DNA from: JBCCFC01 sp965213595
Lineage (GTDB): Bacteria > Chloroflexota > Anaerolineae > Caldilineales > Caldilineaceae
Length of the DNA stretch: 64,000 bases
Assembly (NCBI GenBank): GCA_965213595.1
Contig: CBDBZO010000006.1
Span: 3,720,001 to 3,784,000, forward strand
Direction of reading: 5' to 3'
Shown: one piece after another, positions 27,995-34,941 of the stretch
Position numbering within the stretch: the first letter of the stretch is position 1
How the letters are laid out: every line of letters begins with the position of its first letter
Made by a program: the position numbers and the translations under genes
Notes under the pieces: model-generated
Databases searched by the model: none
Told to the model about the DNA's origin: nothing
The model's input: the letters and a program-made list of their open reading frames with translations, nothing else

Positions 27995-28195
27995 TTAATC
28001 CAGTCCCAGTTCTTGCTTTGCCTCTGCAAGACTCAACGTTGGCGCATCTCCCCCCACCTGTTTCGCTTCTCGCAATTCTTTCAGATCGTAGAAGTCCTGT
28101 AATTCTTCCTGAATTGCGATAAATTCGCCGTAGGTCAAGACGACAAACTGCTTCTTACCTTCCTGCTCCAGAATATTTGGGTTTAACGCTAACAT
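27995..28195 (-). CDS. Phd/YefM-like antitoxin
   Basis: A 66-residue protein, MLALNPNILEQEGKKQFVVL then TYGEFIAIQEELQDFYDLKE. This resembles small Phd/YefM-type antitoxins that keep the strand FVVLTYGEF and an acidic helix, ending LAEAKQELGLD. It directly follows a RelE-like toxin gene that carries two in-frame stops, so it is an orphaned antitoxin. Its C-terminal coding part is duplicated in the chimeric gene 60 bp downstream. Confidence 0.7.
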   Translation of the reverse strand: MLALNPNILEQEGKKQFVVLTYGEFIAIQEELQDFYDLKELREAKQVGGDAPTLSLAEAKQELGLD

Positions 28196-28208
28196 CTGTC
28201 ATCAACTC

Positions 28209-28457
28209 CTATCGGTAAATATCTTTCCGGTGCCTGATTCGATAGATTACCACTTCATCATCTTCCACTTCAAACAGAACCCGGTAGTTTCCAACGCGCA
28301 ACCTGTATTCGGGATAAGAATCTGTCAGGCGTTTGACGTTGCCTTAAAGATTGTCTTCCAACGCTTCAATCTTTGTAAAAATGCGAGCAAGTTCCTACAT
28401 TGGTATGCGTTTGCCATCTTTTAATGCGCGGGGCTTGAAGCGAATTTTGTACTGCAT
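28209..28457 (-). pseudogene. RelE/ParE-family toxin gene with two in-frame stop codons
   Basis: From ATG 28457 the single frame reads MQYKIRFKPRALKDGKRIPM, TAG, ELARIFTKIEALEDNL, TAA, GNVKRLTDSYPEYRLRVGNY, RVLFEVEDDEVVIYRIRHRK and DIYR before the stop. The second half is a textbook RelE C-terminus (YRLRVGNYRVLFEV, IYRIRHRKDIYR). Total length of 83 codons is normal. No frameshift is needed, only the two nonsense codons, suggesting inactivation by point mutation. The Phd-like antitoxin begins 14 bp downstream. Confidence 0.85.
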
Positions 28458-28489
28458 GAGTTGATATCCAATATGTTTGTCAGCTGCTC

Positions 28490-28530
28490 ACAGGGAACAA
28501 AATTGGAAATTATCCAATCCTGTTCCCTGT
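28490..28530 (-). terminator. Hairpin next to repeat copy D
   Basis: Arms acagggaaca/tgttccctgt with an inner attgga/tccaat stem. On the minus strand it lies immediately downstream of repeat copy D and upstream of the relE remnant. Confidence 0.7.
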
Positions 28531-28535
28531 AATTT

Positions 28536-28612
28536 TAATACTGACAATCCACCTGCCGTTTCGGCCTTGCCGACTTCAGGATTGCATCGCAGACCACCAC
28601 ACAGCGGTAACC
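28536..28612 (-). pseudogene. Copy D of the oxidoreductase 3'-end repeat
   Basis: Plus strand taatactgacaatccacctg, then gccgacttc and gcatcgcagaccacca-cagcgg align with the 3' end of the gene at 31350. About 75 bp remain. It ends at the stop codon of the DUF2268 lipoprotein gene. Confidence 0.75.
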
Positions 28613-28614
28613 GT

Positions 28615-29523
28615 CTATTCTGTACCATATCCGCTATCTCGCAGAATCTCCTCCGCGTCAATAGCCGTCCACTCTTGAATGCTTAGTTCGGGATGTGCCT
28701 CCAGATACGCCTGAACGATGCCGTATCCGATCGTATATCCGCTCCACTGGGGAATTCCTGCCTGCCTACCAAACATGAACTTCGACAGCACGGCTGGACT
28801 CGTCCTCTGTAGATTCTCCTGCATATTCATCCACTGCCTCTTCTCCTGCTCTGCCGTCAATGCCGTTGTCCACGGCCGTGCTAGTTCCGGGTATAGCTTG
28901 GCTGCAAAGGAATCTGCTCGCCCCTCTAACACCAGATAGTCTAGCAGCGTAAACTCTTCCCAATCAACATCTGCTTGCGACACTAATACGCTGTGGTGAT
29001 GCTCGTGTGCCAGCGTGTAGGGAAGCTCCTCTTGCCATCTGTCAGTTGGCTCTAGGTTAAACCCAATTTTTCCTGCGCCCGACGAAAATGCCATGACACC
29101 ATTCATGTGGTCGCGCGCAAAGAATGTCTGAATATCATCTACGACGTATATACAAACCGTTGTCTCCGGCCCCGGCAACCACCACATGATTCTCGCCAAT
29201 TCATCTTTGATCTGCTGCTCAATGTTAGACTCGCGTAACACAGCTATCGCTTCCGACAATCGCGGCAAGTCATCGTAGACCAGATTAAAATCGTCTGGTG
29301 CTTCGCCGCCTACGCAATCACCCCAATACGGTATGACGGCATGGTCGAGATACAGCGCTTGCTTGTCCGCTTGTGGATCAGCTTCCACCGCAGCGACGTA
29401 CGCCGCTTGCCCTTCATAAGCGGAGACGACGTTAACCTCCACCTGCGACGTCACCGACACACAACCCATCAGTGCCCAGAGTAGAAGCGAAACGATCAGG
29501 CAAATGCCCGTTTTGTTTAGCAT
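28615..29523 (-). CDS. DUF2268-like putative zinc-protease lipoprotein
   Basis: A 302-residue lipoprotein. The signal peptide MLNKTGICLIVSLLLWALMG is followed by the lipobox Cys (LMGC). The central part carries an HExxH-type zinc motif in LPYTLAHEHHHSVL, with downstream acidic candidates in YLVLEGRADSFA. The region MFGRQAGIPQWSGYTIGYGI and VQAYLEAHPELSIQEW matches DUF2268 predicted Zn-dependent proteases. It probably acts at the cell surface. It is the only gene between repeat copies C and D. Confidence 0.82.
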   Translation of the reverse strand: MLNKTGICLIVSLLLWALMGCVSVTSQVEVNVVSAYEGQAAYVAAVEADPQADKQALYLDHAVIPYWGDCVGGEAPDDFNLVYDDLPRLSEAIAVLRESNIEQQIKDELARIMWWLPGPETTVCIYVVDDIQTFFARDHMNGVMAFSSGAGKIGFNLEPTDRWQEELPYTLAHEHHHSVLVSQADVDWEEFTLLDYLVLEGRADSFAAKLYPELARPWTTALTAEQEKRQWMNMQENLQRTSPAVLSKFMFGRQAGIPQWSGYTIGYGIVQAYLEAHPELSIQEWTAIDAEEILRDSGYGTE

Positions 29524-29598
29524 ACCAAAATCACTTTCTGCCCGCTGGCTATTCGCACAGCAAGCTCAAACAATACGTCTTGCTCAGTCCGCCGGCAC

Positions 29599-29632
29599 AA
29601 GGGAAGTCAGCGAGCATTGTCAACTCCCCTTT
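29599..29632 (-). other. Weak hairpin next to repeat copy C
   Basis: aagggaagt pairs imperfectly with aactcccctt across a loop of about 14 nt. It occupies the same position, relative to copy C, as the clearer hairpins next to copies A, B and D. Confidence 0.35.
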
Positions 29633-29643
29633 GCAATCCTGCC

Positions 29644-29755
29644 TCAGTACCGACAATCCACCTGCCGCCGCAACCCCGCCAACGCCAGAACCGTATCGCG
29701 GACTACGGCGCAGCAACAACCATCCTCGAAGTCTACACCGATCGAGCGAATCAGT
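29644..29755 (-). pseudogene. Copy C of the oxidoreductase 3'-end repeat
   Basis: Plus strand cagtaccgacaatccacctg, then cgccaacgccagaaccg and accatcctcgaagtc align with 31348-31455. It is more diverged than copy B. A minus-strand open frame through it does not encode a plausible protein. Confidence 0.8.
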
Positions 29756-29978
29756 TGGATGGATGCAATTGCTCCACACCTCGCTGGTTTTTGATGACTG
29801 CCACTAAATGTCGCGATGCATCATTGACGGATTCGTGATCCGGGAAATAAGGCGCAACGTCGGGGTCTAACACCACAACGTTCGTCCCCTCAGCATAGCG
29901 CTTCGCATACTTTCCGCGCACGCCGCCAGAAAAATCATATTCCTCTAGCATATCCGGTTCGTCATCTATTCGTTTCAT
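29751..29978 (-). CDS. Small antitoxin-like protein coupled to HicB
   Basis: A 75-residue protein, MKRIDDEPDMLEEYDFSGGV then RGKYAKRYAEGTNVVVLDPD. It belongs to the common small acidic family (EYDFSGGVRGKY..., V.LDPDVA..FPD) usually found as the first gene of toxin-antitoxin pairs. I know of no assigned catalytic role. The ATG starts one base after the hicB stop codon, and the AGGAG used as its RBS lies in the end of hicB. The longer frame upstream is hicB out of frame. The expected toxin partner is missing; instead the repeat copy C follows. Confidence 0.75.
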   Translation of the reverse strand: MKRIDDEPDMLEEYDFSGGVRGKYAKRYAEGTNVVVLDPDVAPYFPDHESVNDASRHLVAVIKNQRGVEQLHPSN

Positions 29979-29979
29979 T

Positions 29980-30201
29980 TTACGCAATCTCCTGCATGGG
30001 CCGAACGTGCGGACGCGGCAGCGGACGATTTTCCTCCACAAAATGCTGAATCACCTCCGCGACTACTTCGTGCAGCTCCGAGTAGAGCTGCACCGGATCA
30101 TCACCATGAATGCCGGTGATGAGATCGGGGCATTTACCAATATAGGTTTGGTCTTCGTCGCTCCACTCGACCCATTTGTGGTATTGGTCATGCATGTTCA
30201 T
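29980..30201 (-). CDS. hicB: HicB-like antitoxin
   Basis: A 73-residue HicB-type antitoxin: the partial RNase H fold starts YHKWVEWSDEDQTYIGKCPD and contains LITGIHGDDPVQLYSELHEV. The usual C-terminal DNA-binding domain is absent, as in the short HicB group. It overlaps the hicA stop by 4 bp (ATGA). It would neutralise the upstream HicA. Confidence 0.85.
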   Translation of the reverse strand: MNMHDQYHKWVEWSDEDQTYIGKCPDLITGIHGDDPVQLYSELHEVVAEVIQHFVEENRPLPRPHVRPMQEIA

Positions 30202-30401
30202 TCCTGAACCTCCTCAATTGCCCTTTTAATCTGTCGCTCCTGATACGGTTTTGCATCAGCACCGCTCTTGCCACTGAGCGTGACAGCACCCGCATAACGG
30301 ACGTGCGTAAACTTTCTATGCGATCCTTTTCCGCCGCCTGCGATTTCATAAAAGCCAGCGTTTCGAAGGTCTTTTACGAGTGCTCTTACTTTCCTTGGCA
30401 T
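30198..30401 (-). CDS. hicA: HicA-like mRNA interferase toxin
   Basis: A 67-residue HicA: MPRKVRALVKDLRNAGFYEI with the catalytic His segment GGKGSHRKFTHVRY. The dsRNA-binding-like fold ends KPYQERQIKRAIEEVQE. Length and gene order (hicA then hicB) are normal. The reading frame is intact, so the pair could be active. Confidence 0.87.
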   Translation of the reverse strand: MPRKVRALVKDLRNAGFYEIAGGGKGSHRKFTHVRYAGAVTLSGKSGADAKPYQERQIKRAIEEVQE

Positions 30402-30456
30402 TTTACAAGCTCATTTAGTTAATGTCGACTCGTAGATTGTCGCCGGTCAGCGGAGG

Positions 30457-30487
30457 GAAGGTCAGCCTTGCTGACTGACCTTCTTTT
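30457..30487 (-). terminator. Hairpin next to repeat copy B
   Basis: gaaggtcag / ctgaccttc stem followed by a T-rich stretch on the plus strand; the minus-strand side lies directly after copy B. Confidence 0.6.
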
Positions 30488-30494
30488 GCCTTAC

Positions 30495-30641
30495 TAATAC
30501 CGACAATCCACCTGCCGCCGCGACCCCGCCGATCCAAAATCGCATCGCAGACCACCGCGCAGCGATACCCATCCTCGAAGTCCGCCCCAATCGACGCGAT
30601 GTTGCGGTCATTGACCATGCAGTCGAGCAGGTGAGTGATTC
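30495..30641 (-). pseudogene. Copy B of the oxidoreductase 3'-end repeat
   Basis: The longest duplicate. The minus strand reads ITHLLDCMVNDRNIASIGAD, FEDGYRCAVVCDAILDRRGR and GGRWIVGIS. The true gene end reads ITHLLDCIVNDRDVAPIGAD, FEDGYRCAVVCDAILASAES and RRQVDCAY. About 56 consecutive bases (around 30539-30594 and 31396-31451) are identical. The left edge of homology is at the stop codon of the true gene. Confidence 0.9.
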
Positions 30642-30662
30642 GGCACGCCTGCCCCACCACGC

Positions 30663-30980
30663 CTACGCTGCGCTTGCTGGCAGCGCCCTTCGTTGTTCGA
30701 GCCAGCGCGCCAAAGAGGCTTGGCTTTCCGTTGACTTCTTGCCCAAAAGCAAACCCTCCACGCTCAAATCCTCATCTAACTCCGGCCAATGAATCCCGAC
30801 CCCTTGACCAATCAAGCGCCAGTTTTCGCGTTCAATTGGTGTGCCATCATATAGGCGGGGATACCAGGCTAATGGCACGCGCAGAGAACGCCCATCACTT
30901 AGATCGACAGCGAGTGTATCTTCGCTCACTTCGACATCCTCGATGCGGATATTTTGTAGATCAATTACCACAGTGTTCAT
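30663..30980 (-). CDS. DUF2442 family protein
   Basis: A 105-residue protein with the DUF2442 core: DVEVSEDTLAVDLSDGRSLR, VPLAWYPRL, ENWRLIGQGVGIHWPELDED and LSVEGLLLG. A C-terminal tail (LARWLEQRRALPASAA) follows. Members are regularly encoded next to DUF4160 proteins and are thought to be toxin-antitoxin-like. It overlaps the DUF4160 gene by 20 bp. Confidence 0.9.
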   Translation of the reverse strand: MNTVVIDLQNIRIEDVEVSEDTLAVDLSDGRSLRVPLAWYPRLYDGTPIERENWRLIGQGVGIHWPELDEDLSVEGLLLGKKSTESQASLARWLEQRRALPASAA

Positions 30981-31197
30981 GCCAACCTCGCAATAGCTCT
31001 TCTGCTTTGTCCTCAGTCACCCTCAAAATCCGGTTGATTTCGTTACGCCTGAAACCGCCTGTGCTTTGTGCCCGAATCGGCGTGAGCCAAATCTTTGCTA
31101 CATTTTTGTCACGTTCCACATGTACGTGTGCCGGTTCACGACAATCGAACGAATAAAAAAAGAACCGGTAGGGGCCGCCAGAAAGTATCGTGGGCAT
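30961..31197 (-). CDS. DUF4160 family protein
   Basis: A 78-residue protein, MPTILSGGPYRFFFYSFDCR then EPAHVHVERDKNVAKIWLTP. This is the typical DUF4160 pattern with the HVHV motif. Paired with DUF2442; a toxin-antitoxin role is proposed for such pairs but not established here. The module sits between the oxidoreductase gene and repeat copy B. Confidence 0.9.
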   Translation of the reverse strand: MPTILSGGPYRFFFYSFDCREPAHVHVERDKNVAKIWLTPIRAQSTGGFRRNEINRILRVTEDKAEELLRGWHEHCGN

Positions 31198-31307
31198 GGG
31201 GTCATTCTACTGCGAGTTGTGCGGGATGTAAAGAGGTTAAAGAATCATTTTGGAATAGAAAAGATACTCGGCGTGCGCAGCCTACTTGACCATTAGATAC
31301 GTCCACA

Positions 31308-31344
31308 AACAGAAAGACCAACCGCAGCGGCCGGTCTTTCTGTT
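31308..31344 (-). terminator. Terminator of the oxidoreductase gene
   Basis: Perfect 12-base arms (aacagaaagacc and its complement) with a 13-nt loop, six bases beyond the oxidoreductase stop codon. Confidence 0.8.
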
Positions 31345-31349
31345 CAATC

Positions 31350-32543
31350 TCAGTACGCGCAATCCACCTGCCGTCTCGACTCCGCCGACGCCAGAATCGC
31401 ATCGCAGACCACCGCGCAGCGATACCCATCCTCGAAGTCCGCCCCAATCGGGGCGACGTCGCGGTCGTTGACGATGCAGTCCAGCAGATGGGTGATTTCG
31501 TGGACGAAGGTGTGCTCCCAGCCGATCATGTGGCCCTGCGGCCACCAATTTTCCCACCATGGGTGGTACGGCTCGCTGACGAGCACGTTGGTAAAGCCGC
31601 GCGTCTCCTTGGGCTCGTCGCCCACCCAGTAGACCTCCAGCTCGTTCATGCGCTCCAGGTTAAAGGCAATCGACCCCTTCTCGCCGTTGATCTCAAAGCG
31701 GTTGCCGTTCTTGCGCCCGCCCGCATAGCGCGTGGCCTCCAGCGTGCCGATGGCCCCGTTTTCAAACTCGACCGCCGCGGCAAAGGCGTCGTCGACCGTC
31801 ACCTGGCCCGTGCCGCCTTCGCCGTCTGGCCGCTCTTTGATAAAGGTCTTCGTCATCGCGCTGACGGAGCTGATTTCGCCGACGAGGTAGCGACCGAGGT
31901 CGATGATATGGGCGCCGAGGTCGCCCAGCGCGCCGCTGCCCGCCTGCTCTTTGTCTAGGCGCCAGATCATCGGCGTGTCGTAGTGGGGCATGATCCACTC
32001 CTGCAGGTACTGCGCGCGGAAGTGGTAGATTTGGCCGAGCGCGCCGCTCTCGATCAGCTGGCGGATTTGGCGCACCGCCGGCACAAAGCGATAGTTAAAA
32101 GCCACCATGTGCTTGACGCCCGCCTTGACGACCGCGTCCCACATCTCCTTTGATTCCTCCGCCGTGCGGCCGAGCGGCTTCTCGCAGAGCACGTGCTTGC
32201 CCGCCTGTGCCGCGGCGATGGTTGGTTCGGCGTGGGCGTGGTTGGGGCCGCCGTTGTCAAAGAGCTGCACGTCGTCGTTCTCGATCATCTCGCGCCAGTC
32301 CGTGTAGTAGCCCTCGTAGCCATAGCGCCTGGCCGCCTCGGCGACGGCCTCCTCGTTGCGCCCGGCAATCGCCACCATGCGCGGAATCGCGGGCGGCGGG
32401 TACATCATGTAGGGGATGGTCTTAAATGCGTTGCTGTGCGCCTTGCCCATAAAGGCATAGCCCAACATCCCCACGCCGACCTCGGGCGCATCGCCTTCCG
32501 AACGCGCACCGGCCATTGAGGTGAATCCGGATCCGTCTGACAT
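31350..32543 (-). CDS. Gfo/Idh/MocA family oxidoreductase
   Basis: A 397-residue NAD(P)-dependent sugar dehydrogenase-like protein. The Rossmann motif is GVGMLGYAFMGKAHSNAF at the N-terminus. CEKPLG, the family-defining EKP motif, is at about residues 118-123. The substrate-domain features are DLGAHIIDLGRYLVG and the GMIGWEHTF-like region GHMIGWEHTFVHEITHLLDC. The RBS GGAGG lies 9 nt before the ATG. The C-terminal 50 codons are the source of the four decayed repeats further downstream. A sugar isomerase gene lies upstream on the same strand, suggesting inositol- or sugar-related catabolism. Confidence 0.92.
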   Translation of the reverse strand: MSDGSGFTSMAGARSEGDAPEVGVGMLGYAFMGKAHSNAFKTIPYMMYPPPAIPRMVAIAGRNEEAVAEAARRYGYEGYYTDWREMIENDDVQLFDNGGPNHAHAEPTIAAAQAGKHVLCEKPLGRTAEESKEMWDAVVKAGVKHMVAFNYRFVPAVRQIRQLIESGALGQIYHFRAQYLQEWIMPHYDTPMIWRLDKEQAGSGALGDLGAHIIDLGRYLVGEISSVSAMTKTFIKERPDGEGGTGQVTVDDAFAAAVEFENGAIGTLEATRYAGGRKNGNRFEINGEKGSIAFNLERMNELEVYWVGDEPKETRGFTNVLVSEPYHPWWENWWPQGHMIGWEHTFVHEITHLLDCIVNDRDVAPIGADFEDGYRCAVVCDAILASAESRRQVDCAY

Positions 32544-32599
32544 TGTTTATCCTCCAAATTTTGTTGGTTCGTTTTGCGGCATTTAGTGCTTATCACTTA

Positions 32600-32733
32600 G
32601 GCCGTTCCAAGAAAATGAATACCCCATCGGTGAGTCGAAGTGACTGTCACGGCCCTCTGTTAGAACGGGTTGCCAACAAGATAATGGGCGTGACTGTCAC
32701 TTCTGACGGGATAACTTAATTCTTGGAATGGCC
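32600..32733. mobile_element. MITE-like imperfect palindrome, 134 bp
   Basis: Terminal inverted repeats ggccgttccaaga and tcttggaatggcc flank matching inner arms (gtcgaagtgactgtcacg against cgtgactgtcacttctgac). No open frame. It lies between the oxidoreductase and isomerase genes. Target-site duplication is not evident. Confidence 0.65.
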
Positions 32734-32805
32734 TTATTTCTTAATGGGCGACGGGACATTCAGCGGAGACCGGTCGCTCGACGAACCAGCAATAAGCAAT
32801 AAGCA

Positions 32806-33807
32806 CTATTCTTCTCCCCCAAAGGCCGAATCAAAGGCCACGTTGCTCGGATCAAACTGCGAATCGCGCACGACCTGCAGCGCTTCCTGTGCACCGAATT
32901 CGCGATCCATGCCGCTGTCCTCCCACTCGATCGAGAGCGGCCCTTCGTAGCCGATGCGGTTGAGCGCGCGGATGATCGGATCCCACTCGACGTCGCCGTG
33001 GCCGGGCGAGACGAAGTCCCAGCCGCGCCGGTAGTCGCCAAACTGCATGTGCGAGCCGAGGATCGAGTTGCGCCCGTCCAGCTGGACGCGCGAATCCTTG
33101 ACGTGCGCGTGGTAGATGCGATCCGGGAAGGCGTTGATCAGCTCGACCGGGTTGATAAACTGGTGGATCAGGTGCGACGGATCAAAGTTGATGCCAAAGG
33201 CGGGGTGGTTGTTCACGGCCTCCAGCGCCTGGCCAAAGGTGTAGAGGTCGTAGGCAATCTCGGTCGGATGCACTTCGAGGCCGAAGACGACGCCCTGGTT
33301 CTGGAATTCGTACAGGATCGGCGTCCAGCGATCCGCGAAATCCTGGTAGCCTGCGTCGATTTCATCAAGCGAGGTTGGCGGAAAGAAATACAGCTTGTGC
33401 CAGACAGAGCTGCCGGTGAAGCCGTTTACAACGTCGACGCCAAATAATTTCGCCGCCTTGGCTGTATTCTTCACCTCCTCCGCCGCGCGCTGGCGCACGC
33501 CCTCCGGCTCGCCGTCGCCCCACACGTAGTCGGGCAAAATCGCCTTGTGGCGATCATCAATTGGATCGCAGACGGCCTGGCCCACGAGGTGGCAGCTGAT
33601 GGCCCAGCAGCCGAGGTCGTGCTGCTCGAGCAGGTCGCGCTTTTCGCGCACGTAGGAATCGCTCTCCAGCGCCTTGTCCACCTCGAAGTGATCGCCCCAG
33701 CAGGCCAATTCCAGCCCGTCAAAGCCCCACTCGCTCGTCTTCTGCGCCAGCTCCGCCAGCGGCATGTCCGCCCACTGGCCGGTGAATAACGTCACGGGTC
33801 TTGCCAT
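32806..33807 (-). CDS. Sugar phosphate isomerase/epimerase family protein
   Basis: A 333-residue xylose-isomerase-like TIM-barrel protein. It starts MARPVTLFTGQWADMPLAEL and continues WGFDGLELACWGDHF. Metal-binding residues appear in VVFGLEVHPTEIAYDL (Glu), INFDPSHLIHQFI (Asp, His), HVKDSRV and LSIEWEDSGMDREF (Glu). These enzymes isomerise or epimerise sugars or keto-inositols. Its position upstream of a Gfo/Idh/MocA oxidoreductase is the usual pairing in inositol-like pathways. Confidence 0.9.
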   Translation of the reverse strand: MARPVTLFTGQWADMPLAELAQKTSEWGFDGLELACWGDHFEVDKALESDSYVREKRDLLEQHDLGCWAISCHLVGQAVCDPIDDRHKAILPDYVWGDGEPEGVRQRAAEEVKNTAKAAKLFGVDVVNGFTGSSVWHKLYFFPPTSLDEIDAGYQDFADRWTPILYEFQNQGVVFGLEVHPTEIAYDLYTFGQALEAVNNHPAFGINFDPSHLIHQFINPVELINAFPDRIYHAHVKDSRVQLDGRNSILGSHMQFGDYRRGWDFVSPGHGDVEWDPIIRALNRIGYEGPLSIEWEDSGMDREFGAQEALQVVRDSQFDPSNVAFDSAFGGEE

Positions 33808-34111
33808 AACTTTCTCCTTGATTTTTGGTTTTGTGAGGTGTGTGATGAGGCAATGGCCGACTCACCAACGCCCGTTTCTGGGGAACGACGCGCTGCCATC
33901 GTAAGCGCGCTTGGGCTTATCAACAGCAAATTCGCTGGAAGCCCAACAAAGCCGTTGAGCATCTTCAAAAGCGTATCCGAAAAGAGCATCTTGCGCAAAC
34001 GGCTTCGTTTGATCAATACGAGGCGTTAGTTTACAAAATTCTTTAGAGCATAACCGGTCTGTCGCCAAAATGTTTTGCATTACCGCCTCGCGTGCACGTG
34101 GCGAGCAAGCA
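33808..34111. other. Gene-free spacer, possible degraded reading frame
   Basis: The plus strand around 33860-34045 reads, in one frame without a start, KPNKAVEHLQKRIRKEHLAQ then TASFDQYEALVYKIL. It may be the tail of a lost small gene. I cannot assign a family. Confidence 0.25.
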
Positions 34112-34143
34112 AAAAGGGGCGCAGGTTTGCCCACGCCCCTTTT
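34112..34143 (-). terminator. Terminator of the acyl carrier protein gene
   Basis: aaaaggggcg / cgcccctttt arms flank a 12-nt loop. It lies 40 bp after the acpP stop codon. Confidence 0.75.
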
Positions 34144-34184
34144 AGTTGTTACGAATTACTGCGGCGACCATCTGGCAAGCGGCG

Positions 34185-34418
34185 CTAAGAATCGAGGTGG
34201 CGCACGGCGTCGCCCACCGTGTTGATGTCCTGCGCCTGTTCGTCGCTGATCTCGCCGCCAAATTCTTCCTCAAAGGCCATGATCAGCTCGACCAAATCGA
34301 GGCTGTCCGCCTCCAGATCGTCGCGGAAATTGGCGTCCATGGTCACGTCGGAGGGCTCGACGCCCAGCTGCTCCACAATAATAGCTTGAACGCGTTCAAA
34401 GGTTGTCGCTTGAGACAT
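34185..34418 (-). CDS. acpP: Acyl carrier protein
   Basis: A 77-residue acidic ACP for fatty acid synthesis. The phosphopantetheine attachment Ser is in EADSLDLVELIMAFEEEFG (about residue 38, the DSL motif). Start is ATG 34418 with GGAGA at 8 nt. It is single, without fab genes beside it. A near-consensus promoter at 34616-34644 leaves a 5' leader of about 190 nt. Confidence 0.95.
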   Translation of the reverse strand: MSQATTFERVQAIIVEQLGVEPSDVTMDANFRDDLEADSLDLVELIMAFEEEFGGEISDEQAQDINTVGDAVRHLDS

Positions 34419-34615
34419 TGTCTTCTCCAGGTAGGTGAGGGAGTGGGTAAGGGGTGGTAGATGTTTCGGCAGTTGGCCCGAACGAACAGGTCGCCCAGCG
34501 ACGTGCAGCGGGAAATAGCTCCGCTACAGCCAACCGAAACACCCCGAATTTGTTTAGAATAAATTGGTTGCTCCCGGCGGCGGGACAAACGGGTGAGCGC
34601 CGCTAAAGTGTCGCC

Positions 34616-34644
34616 ATTGTATGCAGCGCCCTGCAACCTGTCAA
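34616..34644 (-). promoter_or_regulatory. Promoter of acpP
   Basis: TTGACA (34644-34639), 17-bp spacer, TACAAT (34621-34616) on the minus strand. Confidence 0.65.
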
Positions 34645-34701
34645 ACCAACCGGGTAGTGGGTGGGACTCGCCGCTGTGGTGGGCTTGGCCAAGGGTGGTG
34701 C

Positions 34702-34941
34702 TTACCGCGGACGGCGACTCTCCAGCAGCGTGCGGGCCTTAACGGCGTCGCCAAAGAGCGAGACGCCGGTGTTGAGCACCACCAGCCCCAGCGTGCCCAG
34801 CCAAAACCAGTGCAACCCCGGCTGCCGCTGCCCTTTGCGGATGGCGCCCTCGCCAGTCAAGCTAACGCCCAATCCAATTAGCGTAAGACCCAGCGGCGCT
34901 TTGATAAGCCATTCGCGCCGGTAGCGCGGTTGATTGTTCAC
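34702..34941 (-). CDS. Small two-helix membrane protein
   Basis: A 79-residue protein with two hydrophobic segments (LGLTLIGLGVSLTGEGAI and FWLGTLGLVVLNTGVSLFG) and basic ends. I do not recognise the family. Its ATG overlaps the stop of the upstream 2H-phosphoesterase gene (ATGA), so the two are translationally coupled and probably functionally linked. Confidence 0.7.
   Translation of the reverse strand: MNNQPRYRREWLIKAPLGLTLIGLGVSLTGEGAIRKGQRQPGLHWFWLGTLGLVVLNTGVSLFGDAVKARTLLESRRPR

Noticed and set aside
30415..30660. 81-residue gene between HicA and DUF2442
   Set aside because: It is repeat copy B read through into the hairpin; no independent gene.
27000..31500. Integron with attC sites
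   Set aside because: The repeats lack GTTRRRY/RYYYAAC core sites, are homologous to coding sequence, and no IntI is in the window.
27100..31500. Diversity-generating retroelement (template/variable repeats)
   Set aside because: No reverse transcriptase is present and differences are not concentrated at adenines.
33862..34134. 90-residue minus-strand open frame
   Set aside because: Runs through a terminator and shows no conserved features; treated as spacer.
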